Made by a program: the position numbers and the translations under genes
Origin: Elusimicrobiota bacterium
GTDB taxonomy: Bacteria > Elusimicrobiota > UBA8919
Length of the DNA: 42,451 nucleotides
Assembly: GCA_003452965.1 (NCBI GenBank)
Contig: DMMW01000048.1
Coordinates: 15,946 to 58,396, forward strand
Direction: 5' to 3'
Notes under the pieces: generated by a model
The model's input: only the letters and a program-made list of their open reading frames with translations
What the model was told of the DNA's origin: nothing
The model's database searches: none
Shown: piece after piece, positions 14,214 to 21,995 of the stretch
Layout of the letters: every line of letters starts with the position of its first letter
How positions within the stretch are numbered: position 1 is the first letter of the stretch

Positions 14214-14855
14214 TTATTTGCTGTATAACTCTACGATGAGCTGTTCTATCGGCCTTTCTGAATCATATGCAACAGACATTTCTTCTCGCATCGGTTGCCT
14301 AATGACAGTACCGACTAAATTTTCTACACTGAGAGATATCCAAGGAATAATACCTTTTTTAGTTGCTTCTTCAATATTTTTCTTTACTGATAAGTTATCC
14401 CTCATTTTACCTTTAATGTCGATCTTGTCATTTATTTTTACTTCATAGGAAGGAATGTTAATAACCCTGTCGTTAACTTTTATATGTTTATGTAAAACCA
14501 ACTGACGGGCAGTATTCAAAGAATTAGTATATCCAAGTTTTCTAACAACATTATCTAACCGCATTTCTAAAGATAGCAATAAGTTAAAACCTGTCATTCC
14601 CTTATGCTTAGTTGCATTACCAAAATATCTTCTAAACTGTCTTTCCATTACACCATAAATTCTTTTTACCTGCTGTTTAGCACGCAACTGTGTTGAATAT
14701 TCCGAAGGTTTTTTTAAAAGCTTTTTATGTGGTCCAGGAGCACCTTTCTTTTTAGCTATTGCACATTTTATGGTTTCACATTTTCCACCTTTCAAAAACA
14801 AAGGTATACCTTCTTTTCTACATCTTCTACATTTAGGTCCTATATACCGTGCCAT
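14214..14855 (-). CDS. rpsD: 30S ribosomal protein S4 (uS4)
   Basis: 213 residues, primary 16S rRNA binder. The N-terminus is the zinc-binding form, with Cys9, Cys12, Cys26 and Cys31 (PKCRRC...GGKCETIKC). The S4 RNA-binding domain follows (RLDNVVRKLGYTNSLNTARQLV, HIKVNDRVINIPSYEV). Length is slightly above the usual 200-208. In many bacteria S4 also represses the alpha operon; the sequence here does not show an obvious target pseudoknot. Confidence 0.97.
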   Translation of the reverse strand: MARYIGPKCRRCRKEGIPLFLKGGKCETIKCAIAKKKGAPGPHKKLLKKPSEYSTQLRAKQQVKRIYGVMERQFRRYFGNATKHKGMTGFNLLLSLEMRLDNVVRKLGYTNSLNTARQLVLHKHIKVNDRVINIPSYEVKINDKIDIKGKMRDNLSVKKNIEEATKKGIIPWISLSVENLVGTVIRQPMREEMSVAYDSERPIEQLIVELYSK

Positions 14856-14874
14856 ATTAAATTAAGTTAAAAGT

Positions 14875-14984
14875 TTCCGCCACTAAGTCGTTGGCGGATC
14901 CGCCATAGTTTCAATGGCGGAAAAAGTTAAAGGTTTGAATCAGGTATTTCTTTCTACCCTTCTACCTTTTACCTTCTACTTGCC
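14875..14984. repeat. short TTCCGCCACT repeat plus TAGAAGG-word array between rpsK and rpsD
   Basis: TTCCGCCACTAAGTCG...CAATGGCGGAA (14875-14922) is a 48-bp member of the GGCGGAA family with an internal GGCGGATCCGCC palindrome. On the minus strand, 14951-14984 begins GGCAAG two bases after the rpsK stop and continues in GTAGAAGG, TAAAAGG, TAGAAGG and GTAGAAAG words. Confidence 0.75.
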
Positions 14985-14986
14985 TT

Positions 14987-15478
14987 TTATACCCTCCTTT
15001 GTTTTGGCGGTCTGCATCCATTATGCGGTATCGGGGTAACATCCTTGATAGATGTAACCATCAATCCGGAAGCTTGAAGCGCTCGTACGGCAGTCTCACG
15101 ACCACTGCCCGGACCGCTTACATAAACCGCTACTTGTTTCAATCCCATTTCAACTACTTTCCTTGCACAGTTTGCTGATGCTATTTGTGCTGCGAATGGA
15201 GTGCCTTTTTTTGTACCTTTGAAACCTGCCGAACCGCTAGTTGCCCAACCTATTACATTACCTTTATCATCAGTGATAGTAATAATGGTATTGTTAAAAG
15301 AAGATTTTATATAAACAGAACCATTAGACGCCACAAGTCTTCTCTTAGACTTCAGTTTTGCAACCGGCTTTGGCTTGCCTTCTTCGGCTTTTACTTCACC
15401 TGTTTTTGTTGCCTCTTTTGGGTTTACTTCTTTTTCATCTTTAACTATTTTTGATTCTTTAGCATTTTCTTCTGCCAT
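14987..15478 (-). CDS. rpsK: 30S ribosomal protein S11 (uS11) with N-terminal extension
   Basis: 163 residues. The core from about 47 is standard S11: SNGSVYIKSSFNNTIITITD, VIGWATSGSAGFKGTKKGTPFAAQ, and the C-terminal DVTPIPHNGCRPPKQRRV. Ahead of it is an unusual 40-residue charged extension rich in K, E and A (MAEENAKESKIVKDEKEV onward) that most S11 proteins (about 125-130) lack. The start codon at 15478 is the only one that precedes this segment in frame with a reasonable position; no internal Met exists before the core. It sits between rpsM and rpsD on the platform of the small subunit. Confidence 0.95.
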   Translation of the reverse strand: MAEENAKESKIVKDEKEVNPKEATKTGEVKAEEGKPKPVAKLKSKRRLVASNGSVYIKSSFNNTIITITDDKGNVIGWATSGSAGFKGTKKGTPFAAQIASANCARKVVEMGLKQVAVYVSGPGSGRETAVRALQASGLMVTSIKDVTPIPHNGCRPPKQRRV

Positions 15479-15519
15479 AATATCCCCAAGAAATTAAATT
15501 ATATTCAAAAATTCCAAGT

Positions 15520-15921
15520 TTATGCTTTACCGGTTTCTCTTTCCTTCTTAACCTCAGCTTTTACAGCACCTACGGTTTTTCTCTTACCTCTTTTTGTCCT
15601 TGCGTTAGTTTTTGTTCTTTGTCCGCGGGCAGGAAGATTTCTACGATGCCTCATACCTCTATATGTTCCAATTTCCTGAAGTCTTTTTATGTTACTTACT
15701 ATTTCACGACGCAAGTCGCCTTCTACCTTATAACCGGAAGAAATAATAGTGGCAATTTTACTTACTTCCGCTTCAGTAAGATTTTTTACACGTTTTGAAT
15801 GATCAATTTGAGCTTCATCAAGAATTCTCTTTGCGAGTAATCTGCCAATTCCATAAATATAAGAAAGACCTATATCTATTCTTTTTTCTTTTGGTAAATC
15901 TATACCTGATATACGCGCCAT
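15520..15921 (-). CDS. rpsM: 30S ribosomal protein S13 (uS13)
   Basis: 133 residues. The start MARISGIDLPKEKRIDIGLSYI is the family signature, followed by the helix-two-turn-helix region and GTYRGMRHRRNLPARGQRTKTNARTRK-type basic tail. The last 15 residues (VGAVKAEVKKERETGKA) are a slightly extended charged tail. It contacts the head of the 30S subunit and P-site tRNA. Confidence 0.96.
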   Translation of the reverse strand: MARISGIDLPKEKRIDIGLSYIYGIGRLLAKRILDEAQIDHSKRVKNLTEAEVSKIATIISSGYKVEGDLRREIVSNIKRLQEIGTYRGMRHRRNLPARGQRTKTNARTKRGKRKTVGAVKAEVKKERETGKA

Positions 15922-15943
15922 TGTTTACTCCCACAAAAAACAG

Positions 15944-16036
15944 CAGATAGAGATTAGGGGTTAGGGATTAAATCTTTGTTATTAATTTTCTCTAACCCTA
16001 TTTATATCCCCTATACGCTATACGCTATTCCCTAAT
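15944..16036. repeat. heptamer-word inverted repeat between rpmJ and rpsM
   Basis: The left arm GATTAGGGGTTAGGGATTA and the right arm TCTAACCCTATTTATATCCC are partly complementary across an AT-rich loop. The right arm goes on in CTATACG, CTATACG, CTATTCC heptamers. It shares words with 6834-6910, 23921-23970 and 32431-32508. Confidence 0.65.
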
Positions 16037-16037
16037 T

Positions 16038-16151
16038 TTATCCTTGTCTTTGTTTATGTTTTGGATTTTTACAAATAATAAAAATAACACCTTTTCTTCT
16101 GACAATTTTACAATTTTTACAAATTACTTTAACCGAAGATCTCACTTTCAT
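16038..16151 (-). CDS. rpmJ: 50S ribosomal protein L36 (bL36)
   Basis: A 37-residue gene between infA and rpsM, short enough to be missed. It reads MKVRSSVKVICKNCKIVRRK, then GVIFIICKNPKHKQRQG and TAA. The zinc ligands of the C-type L36 are all present: Cys11, Cys14, Cys27 and His32. Position (infA-rpmJ-rpsM) and length match the family exactly. It is a late-assembling 23S rRNA-binding protein near the peptidyl transferase arm. Confidence 0.97.
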   Translation of the reverse strand: MKVRSSVKVICKNCKIVRRKGVIFIICKNPKHKQRQG

Positions 16152-16180
16152 ATATTAAATTATCCCTTACTTTCTTATTT

Positions 16181-16253
16181 TTCCACCACTGAGACTTTCT
16201 TGTCCACCAAAGTATTAGTGGCGGAAACTTTTAACTTTTTATTTAAACTTGCC
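16181..16253. repeat. short TTCCACCACT repeat downstream of infA
   Basis: 16181-16226 begins TTCCACCACTGAGACTTTCT and ends AGTATTAGTGGCGGAA. It matches the first 30 bases of the 102-bp copies, then jumps to their end, so it looks like an internal deletion derivative. On the minus strand it is preceded by GGCAAGTTTAAATAAAAAG (16235-16253), starting just after the infA stop. Confidence 0.8.
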
Positions 16254-16254
16254 T

Positions 16255-16470
16255 CTATCTCTCTCTATAAATAATACGACCTCTTGTTAAATCATATGGT
16301 GAAAGTTCAACTTTTACTTTATCACCTGGCAGCAACCGTATATAATGTAATCTCATTTTACCAGAGATTCGTGCCAATACGGTATGGCCATTCTCCAATT
16401 CAACACGAAACATTGCAGACGGTAGCGCTTCTTTTATTACTCCTAAAACTTCTATTTTTTCTTCTTTCAT
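16255..16470 (-). CDS. infA: translation initiation factor IF-1
   Basis: 71 residues, one S1/OB-fold domain: EEKIEVLGVIKEALPSAMFRVEL, GHTVLARISGKMRLHYIRLLPGDKV, and VELSPYDLTRGRIIYR. Length and every core segment match IF-1. It blocks the A site during initiation. It is encoded after map and before rpmJ, the standard spc order. Confidence 0.98.
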   Translation of the reverse strand: MKEEKIEVLGVIKEALPSAMFRVELENGHTVLARISGKMRLHYIRLLPGDKVKVELSPYDLTRGRIIYRER

Positions 16471-16479
16471 TTTTAAATT

Positions 16480-17226
16480 TCAGCACACTGTTAGTATTTC
16501 AACACCGCCTTTCTTAACTAAAACTGTATGCTCGAAATGCGCTGACAATTTCTTATCCGCAGTAATTACTGTCCAATTATCGGATAAAAGTTCTACCTGC
16601 CATGTACCTTCATTTATCATTACTTCAATAGCAAGACAACAACTTTCCGGTATTCTTACGCCTATCCCTGCTTTACCACGATTAGGAATTTGAGGATCTT
16701 CGTGAAGATTTCTGCCAATTCCATGCCCAACAAAATCACGAACAACCGAAAAACCGTTTTCTTCCGCCGTTTTTTGTATTACGGACGATACATCACCTAT
16801 TCTTTGGCCGGCAAAACAATTGTCAAGAGCTTTATTTAAAGATAATTCTGAGATTTTTAAAAATTTTTCCGTATTTTCTGAAATTTTACCGACTGCAAAC
16901 GTTTTTGCAGTATCGCCGCAAAAACCTTCATAAACAACACCTACATCTATTCCTATTATATCCCCGTCATTCAACTTCCTATATGACGGTATCCCGTGTA
17001 TTATAACTTCATTAACTGAGGTACAAATTATACCCGGATAATCTCTATAACCAAAAAATGCAGATTTTGCACCAAGAGATTTTATTTTCTTATTAGCTAT
17101 ATTTTCAAGTTCTTTTGTCGTTATTCCGATTTGAACATTTTTACCGGTTTCTTTTAAAACTTCTGCCGCTAACCGGCATGCATTACGCATACTAACAATT
17201 TCAATAGCGGATTTTACATGAATCAT
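16480..17226 (-). CDS. map: methionine aminopeptidase, type I
   Basis: 248 residues; removes the N-terminal methionine from nascent proteins. The pita-bread metal ligands are all present: Asp94 and Asp105 (GIDVGVVYEGFCGDTA), His168 (VGHGIGRNLHEDP), Glu201 (AIEVMINEG) and Glu232 (HFEHTVLV), with His77 in IIHGIP. Its first codons overlap the end of adk by 4 bases (coupled translation). Length is normal for the short type I enzyme without a zinc-finger extension. Confidence 0.97.
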   Translation of the reverse strand: MIHVKSAIEIVSMRNACRLAAEVLKETGKNVQIGITTKELENIANKKIKSLGAKSAFFGYRDYPGIICTSVNEVIIHGIPSYRKLNDGDIIGIDVGVVYEGFCGDTAKTFAVGKISENTEKFLKISELSLNKALDNCFAGQRIGDVSSVIQKTAEENGFSVVRDFVGHGIGRNLHEDPQIPNRGKAGIGVRIPESCCLAIEVMINEGTWQVELLSDNWTVITADKKLSAHFEHTVLVKKGGVEILTVC

Positions 17227-17861
17227 AGTAAAACTGCTATCGCATCAGAGATTTCTTTAACCGATTTGTTACCATCAACAGCTTGTAAAATATTCTGATT
17301 CTTATAATATTCTATTAGCGGTTGTGTTTCTATATAATATACTGAAAGCCTGTGTTTTATTGTTACAGGTGTATCATCTTCCCTTTGAAATAATTCTCCG
17401 CCACAGTCGTCACATACATCTTTTTTTTTCGGAGGCATTGTATCAAGATTATATTTTTTCCCGCAATTTTTACAAATTCTTCTGGTGGATAGCCTACTAA
17501 TAATATTTTCTTCGGTTACTTCAAGTGAAATAACTTTATCTATTTTCTTGCCGAAACGTGCCAAAAGCTCATTTAAACCTTTAGCTTGTGGAAGTGTTCT
17601 TGGAAAACCGTCAAGTAAAAATCCGTTTTTACAATCATCCTTTGTTAGCCGTTCTTCTATTAATTTCAACACTATATTATCAGGAACAAGCGCACCCTTT
17701 GACATTATGCTTGACACTTTTTTACCTAATTCGCTTTTTGACGCGACAGCATCTCTAAACATATCACCTGTTGAAATAATAGGTATGGATTTACTTTTTG
17801 AAACAAACTCAGATTGAGTTCCTTTGCCGGCACCGGGTGCACCAAATAATATTATATTCAT
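17223..17861 (-). CDS. adk: adenylate kinase
   Basis: 212 residues; interconverts ATP, ADP and AMP. The P-loop is GAPGAGKGTQ (7-16), the AMP-binding part is ISTGDMFRDAVA, and the DGFPRTLPQA motif is at about 84-93. The LID domain is the zinc type, with Cys130, Cys133, Cys150 and Cys153 (RRICKNCG, DVCDDCGG). It sits between secY and map as in many spc operons and overlaps map by 4 bases. Confidence 0.97.
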   Translation of the reverse strand: MNIILFGAPGAGKGTQSEFVSKSKSIPIISTGDMFRDAVASKSELGKKVSSIMSKGALVPDNIVLKLIEERLTKDDCKNGFLLDGFPRTLPQAKGLNELLARFGKKIDKVISLEVTEENIISRLSTRRICKNCGKKYNLDTMPPKKKDVCDDCGGELFQREDDTPVTIKHRLSVYYIETQPLIEYYKNQNILQAVDGNKSVKEISDAIAVLL

Positions 17862-17912
17862 AGTTTTCTCATCCCGTACGAAAACGTTGTTGCTTCATTT
17901 TCTAACGGTGTC

Positions 17913-19238
17913 TTACTTTACATTAAACCAACGACCTTTAATCCTGCCCTTCTTCAAGAAGCCGTCATAATGTCTCATTATTAAATGGGATTCTACCTGG
18001 CTTATTGTATCAAGTGCAACTCCGACAACAATTAAAAGTGCGGTACCACCAAAAAAGAAAGGAACATTTACAAATTTTCTTAAATAATCCGGCAGTATAG
18101 CAATGAAAGTAACAAACAACGCCCCACCTAGTGTAATCCTTGCTAAAATCCATTTAATATAACTTTCGGTCGGTTCACCGGGTCTTATCCCAGGAATAAA
18201 ACCACCCCATTTTTTCATATTTTCAGCTATGTCTTTTGGATTTAATGTAATAGCATTATAAAAATAACAAAAGAATATTATTAATGCAGCATACATTACT
18301 TCATATAGGATATTACCTCTCATCCACCACTCAACAAATTTCTGTATAAATTCTGATTTTCCTGAAAACTGTGCAAGAGTCATCGGAACAGACATTAAAG
18401 AAACTGCAAATATTACCGCGATTACTCCAGATTGATCTACTTTTATAGGTAAGAACGTAGCTTGTCCGCCATACATTTTTCTTCCTACAATACGCTTCGC
18501 ATATTGTACAGGAATCTTGCGCTGACCTGTTTCAACCCATACCACTATCGCAGTTATTAAAAATACCATTGCAATAATTAAAATGCCGGTAAAAAGCGAC
18601 ATTTCATGAGTTTTTATCAGAATGAACAAGTTTTTAACCGCTGAAGGTAAACGATCAACAATACCTGCAAAAATTATTAAAGATATTCCGTTACCAATAC
18701 CGTTTTCTGTTAATTGTTCACCCATCCACATTATGAACATAGTACCTGTAACCATGGTAAGCACAGTTGTAAAAACAAATGTGAATCCCGGATTAGCAAC
18801 AACTGAACTTCCATCAGGTGCCTTCATAGGCACTATCATAAAAAGAGTCAAGCCGATTGCTTGTATGGCCGCAAGAAGCAAAGTGGCGTATCTGGTCCAC
18901 TGAGTGATTTTCTTGCGCCCGGTTTCGCCTTCCTTTGAAAGTTTTTCAAGATATGGAATTGTTGCTTGTAAAAGCGAAAATATGATTGAGGCATTAATAT
19001 ACGGCATTATTCCCAATGTAAATATTGAAAGACGGGAAAGAGCGCCGCCGGAAAACATATCCATAAACCCAAAAAGAGTATTACTTTGGGCTGCAAAAAA
19101 GGCTTTAAATGCTGCTATATCTATTCCTGGAACAGGTACAGCAACACCAATTCTATAAGCAATCATTACAATAACAGTAAAAAAAATCCTTTTTTTTAGT
19201 TCAGGTACTTTAAATATATCGCCAAAAGATTCAATCAT
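17913..19238 (-). CDS. secY: protein translocase subunit SecY
   Basis: 441 residues with about ten transmembrane helices; the protein-conducting channel of the Sec system. Family segments include RIFFTVIVMIAYRIGVAVPVPGID, the GISLIIFAGIVDRLP signature, the cytosolic loop VETGQRKIPVQYAKR, and GFIPGIRPGEPTESYI. Length is usual. Downstream partner SecE is not in the window. A 129-base repeat-bearing gap separates it from rplO. Confidence 0.97.
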   Translation of the reverse strand: MIESFGDIFKVPELKKRIFFTVIVMIAYRIGVAVPVPGIDIAAFKAFFAAQSNTLFGFMDMFSGGALSRLSIFTLGIMPYINASIIFSLLQATIPYLEKLSKEGETGRKKITQWTRYATLLLAAIQAIGLTLFMIVPMKAPDGSSVVANPGFTFVFTTVLTMVTGTMFIMWMGEQLTENGIGNGISLIIFAGIVDRLPSAVKNLFILIKTHEMSLFTGILIIAMVFLITAIVVWVETGQRKIPVQYAKRIVGRKMYGGQATFLPIKVDQSGVIAVIFAVSLMSVPMTLAQFSGKSEFIQKFVEWWMRGNILYEVMYAALIIFFCYFYNAITLNPKDIAENMKKWGGFIPGIRPGEPTESYIKWILARITLGGALFVTFIAILPDYLRKFVNVPFFFGGTALLIVVGVALDTISQVESHLIMRHYDGFLKKGRIKGRWFNVK

Positions 19239-19250
19239 GTTATATAAAAC

Positions 19251-19386
19251 CCGCTATATAGTGCGTTAGTGCGTTATTGGGATAGAATTAAAATTTTTCA
19301 TTGAATGATTAAACATTCGTCCGCCCCGTAGGGGCGAGACCTCGCCCAAAGGGCGGGCACAATCCCACTATCCCGCTACTGCACTA
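19251..19386. repeat. inverted repeat overlapping the 3' end of rplO
   Basis: The left arm GTGCGTTAGTGCGTTATTGG (19261-19280) with GATAG, and the right arm AATCCCACTATCCCGCTACT (19361-19380) with GCACTAT, are degenerate complements. Between them GC-rich hairpins are stacked: GCCCC-GTA-GGGGC, GGGCGAG-ACCT-CGCCC and CGCCC-AAA-GGGCG (about 19323-19357). The right arm extends into rplO, where it encodes the last six residues NSAVAG and the stop. Confidence 0.7.
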
Positions 19387-19829
19387 TTCTTTACGATTAT
19401 TGCTTCGCCGCCAACTTTTTTTATTTTTTCAATTGCACTTTTAGAAAATTTGCTCGCTGTTATTTTTAAAGGTTTGTTAATGTTGCCGTCTCCTAATATT
19501 TTGATTGGAAGATTGTTTTTTATTAAACCTTTTTCAATTAGACTTGCTCTATTTACTTCTGAATTAGATTCAAATCTCTCTTCTATCGTTTTTAAATTGA
19601 CTATTTCATACTCTTTTTTAAAAATATTTGTGAATCCCCGTTTAGGAATACGTCGCATAAGAGGCATTTGTCCACCTTCAAAACCGGGTCTTGTACCCCC
19701 TCCAGAACGAGAATTTTGTCCCTTCATACCTTTAGTTGCAGAACCGCCATGCCCTGAACCACGTCCGCGACCGACTATTTTCCTTCTATGCTTAGAACCG
19801 CTTGCAGGTTTTAAATCTGATATTTTCAT
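19368..19829 (-). CDS. rplO: 50S ribosomal protein L15 (uL15)
   Basis: 153 residues. The glycine- and arginine-rich N-terminus (GSKHRRKIVGRGRGSGHGGSATKG, then GGGTRPGFEGGQMPLMRRIPKRGF) is diagnostic. The C-terminal globular part ends KVGGEAIIVKNSAVAG, whose last six codons coincide with an intergenic repeat arm. It begins 6 bases after the rpsE stop; no rpmD (L30) gene lies between them. Confidence 0.97.
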   Translation of the reverse strand: MKISDLKPASGSKHRRKIVGRGRGSGHGGSATKGMKGQNSRSGGGTRPGFEGGQMPLMRRIPKRGFTNIFKKEYEIVNLKTIEERFESNSEVNRASLIEKGLIKNNLPIKILGDGNINKPLKITASKFSKSAIEKIKKVGGEAIIVKNSAVAG

Positions 19830-19835
19830 ATATTT

Positions 19836-20303
19836 TTAGCTAATCTTCTTACCTTTTAATTTTTCGACATCTTCTTTTAACCGCAATTGTTTTAGCCCGT
19901 CTATTGTCGCATAAACAACATTGAACGGATTTGATGACCTTAATGATTTCGTAAGTATATCTTTTACACCACAAACATCCAATACCGCTCTAACCGCTCC
20001 ACCTGCTATAAGACCGGTGCCTTCTGAAGCCGGTCTCAATAGAACCCTGCCTGCACCGAAAGCACCAATTACCTCATGTGGAATGGTCGTATTTTTTAAC
20101 ATTATTTTTATAACATTTTTTGAGGCAGATGCGCTACCTTTTTTAATAGCTGATTGTACTTCATTTGCCTTGCCTAATCCGACACCAACCGTACCATTTC
20201 CGTCTCCAACAACAACAAGAGCGTTAAATGAAAAACGTTTGCCGCCTTTTACAACTTTCGTTACCCTGCCTATAGACACAACTGTTTCTTTTTTTAATTC
20301 CAT
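19836..20303 (-). CDS. rpsE: 30S ribosomal protein S5 (uS5)
   Basis: 155 residues: VVSIGRVTKVVKGGKRFSFNALVVVGD (double-stranded RNA-binding part), GTVGVGLGKANEVQSAIKKG, and PASEGTGLIAGGAVRAVLDVCGVKDILTKSLRSSN. The N-terminal arm before the RNA-binding domain is short. S5 lines the mRNA entry and helps fidelity. Confidence 0.97.
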   Translation of the reverse strand: MELKKETVVSIGRVTKVVKGGKRFSFNALVVVGDGNGTVGVGLGKANEVQSAIKKGSASASKNVIKIMLKNTTIPHEVIGAFGAGRVLLRPASEGTGLIAGGAVRAVLDVCGVKDILTKSLRSSNPFNVVYATIDGLKQLRLKEDVEKLKGKKIS

Positions 20304-20317
20304 ACTTGATTATTTCC

Positions 20318-20668
20318 TTAAAATTTTACTCCACTTGCTCTGACTGCATCCGCAAATGCCCTTACTTTTCCATGATACAAATTGCCGCCCCTATCAAACA
20401 CAACTTGTTTTATACCTACTGCTACAGCTTTTTTTCCGACTTCTTCACCTAGGATAGTTGCTGCTTTTTTACTTGACATATTTTTTAATTTCAAAACTTT
20501 AGAAGATAAGGATAATATCGTTTTATTATTCAAATCGTCAATAAATTGTGCGTAAATATACTTGTTTGTTTTGCAAAAAGATAAACGAGGTTTATCCGCA
20601 GTTCCGAATATTTTCTTTCTTATTCTTTCTCTTCTTCTTAATAATGACTTTTCTTTTTCTAATAACAT
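20318..20668 (-). CDS. rplR: 50S ribosomal protein L18 (uL18)
   Basis: 116 residues: RRRERIRKKIFGTADKPRLSF at the N-terminus, KYIYAQFIDD, and the C-terminal VVFDRGGNLYHGKVRAFADAVRASGVKF. This binds 5S rRNA with L5. It lies 10 bases after rplF and 14 bases before rpsE. Confidence 0.97.
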   Translation of the reverse strand: MLLEKEKSLLRRRERIRKKIFGTADKPRLSFCKTNKYIYAQFIDDLNNKTILSLSSKVLKLKNMSSKKAATILGEEVGKKAVAVGIKQVVFDRGGNLYHGKVRAFADAVRASGVKF

Positions 20669-20677
20669 AAAATTCTA

Positions 20678-21253
20678 CTATTTTTTCGCGACTGCACCCG
20701 CTGCACCTATACCACCTACTCCAATTGCCGCCTTACCGGGTTTTTTCTTGATATATTCGCCGGCATATCTTATTCCTTTTCCTTTATATGCATCAGGTTC
20801 TTTGCTTAATCTTATTTTAGACGCTATTAATCCGAGTTTTTCCTTATCTACAGATTTTAAGGTAATTATTAAACCCTTAGGATCGACCTCTATATTAATA
20901 TCTGCTGGAATATCAAATTCTATCGGGTGCGAATATCCTGCTTGTATAGTAAGCTTTTTTCCGGTTAATTGTGCCTTATATCCCACGCCCTGAATCTCAA
21001 GTTTTTTTTCAAAAAGATTGCTTACACCTATAACCATATTATTAATAATTGCTCGTGCCGTACCATGTAATGCCTTGTATTCTTCAGATTTTCTCTTTAC
21101 AATCAATGAATTATTTTCAATTGAAAAACTGACAACAGGAGGAAAACTTCTTTTCAGGTTTCCTGCCGGTCCTGTAACAGATACTTCATTACCTGCCAGA
21201 TTAATTTTTACGTTGTTTGGTATTGGTATTGGTTTATTGCCTATCCTACTCAT
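20678..21253 (-). CDS. rplF: 50S ribosomal protein L6 (uL6) with Gly/Ala-rich tail
   Basis: 191 residues. The standard body starts MSRIGNKPIPIPNNVKINLAGNEV and includes VIGVSNLFEKKLEIQGVGYKAQL and PDAYKGKGIRYAGEYIKKKPGK (rRNA-binding signature). After it is an extra tail of about 15-18 residues, AAIGVGGIGAAGAVAKK, that most L6 proteins lack. It follows rpsH after a 104-base gap with a hairpin and a repeat. Confidence 0.96.
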   Translation of the reverse strand: MSRIGNKPIPIPNNVKINLAGNEVSVTGPAGNLKRSFPPVVSFSIENNSLIVKRKSEEYKALHGTARAIINNMVIGVSNLFEKKLEIQGVGYKAQLTGKKLTIQAGYSHPIEFDIPADINIEVDPKGLIITLKSVDKEKLGLIASKIRLSKEPDAYKGKGIRYAGEYIKKKPGKAAIGVGGIGAAGAVAKK

Positions 21254-21287
21254 ATTAAATACATCCCTACACTTTTTCTCTAAATCA

Positions 21288-21345
21288 GCAGAGCTTTGCT
21301 CTGCAGATACAACCGCACTATCCCGCTATCGCACCATCGCACGAT
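21288..21345. repeat. hairpin and CACTATCC-word repeat between rpsH and rplF
   Basis: A perfect hairpin GCAGAGC-TTT-GCTCTGC (21288-21304) is followed by CGCACTATCCCGCTATCG (21314-21331) and CACCATCGCACGATTC, diverged 8-base words. These share vocabulary with the repeat at the end of rplO (CACTATCCCGCTA). Confidence 0.65.
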
Positions 21346-21357
21346 TCTTAATTATTT

Positions 21358-21753
21358 CTACCACACATAACAAAGCACTTCGCCGCCAAGATGTTCTTCC
21401 CTTGCTTTTGCATCAGTCATTAAACCACGTGATGTTGATATTATTGCAATACCTATTCCTCTTAATACACGCGGAAGCTTTTCCGACTTTTTGTATATCC
21501 TGATAGATGGTTTAGATACTCTTTTTATATCAGTAATCATTGCGCGTTTATCCTGTGTATATTTCAAAAAGATTCTTAAAATACCCTGTTTCTTGTCATC
21601 CAATCTTTTATAGTTTGATATGTATCCTTCCTCTTTTAAAACTTTTACAATTTCTTCTTTAAGATTAGAAGCGGGAACGTCAACTTTTTCTTTAAATTTA
21701 GAAGAGGCATTCTTTATTTGACACAATAAATCTGAAATTGGATCGGTAATCAT
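21358..21753 (-). CDS. rpsH: 30S ribosomal protein S8 (uS8)
   Basis: 131 residues: MITDPISDLLCQIKNASSKFKEKVDVPASNLKEEI, a mid region with RVSKPSIRIYKKSEKLPRV, and the C-terminal signature GIAIISTSRGLMTDAKAREEHLGGEVLCYVW. S8 is a central-domain 16S rRNA binder and in some bacteria the translational repressor of the spc operon. Confidence 0.97.
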   Translation of the reverse strand: MITDPISDLLCQIKNASSKFKEKVDVPASNLKEEIVKVLKEEGYISNYKRLDDKKQGILRIFLKYTQDKRAMITDIKRVSKPSIRIYKKSEKLPRVLRGIGIAIISTSRGLMTDAKAREEHLGGEVLCYVW

Positions 21754-21804
21754 AATAACCTCAAAAATAAAATATTGGCAATTTAGTAAAACTATCCTCT
21801 AATT

Positions 21805-21990
21805 TTACCAACTTGATTTGGTAACTCCAGGAATTAATCCTTTATGTGCAAAACTTCTGAAGCAGATTCTACACAATCCAAAATCCCTCAAATACCCACG
21901 AGGTCGTCCACAGATACGACATCTATTGTATCTTTTCGTAGCATATTTTGGAGCTTTTCGCTGTTTTATAATTAAACATTTTTTAGCCAT
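21805..21990 (-). CDS. rpsN: 30S ribosomal protein S14, zinc type (uS14)
   Basis: 61 residues, the short zinc-binding form. Two CxxC pairs are visible: CRICGRPRGY and GLCRICFRSFAHKG. The C-terminus LIPGVTKSSW is standard. It lies 5 bases after rplE and 51 bases before rpsH. Confidence 0.97.
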   Translation of the reverse strand: MAKKCLIIKQRKAPKYATKRYNRCRICGRPRGYLRDFGLCRICFRSFAHKGLIPGVTKSSW

Positions 21991-21995
21991 ACGCT

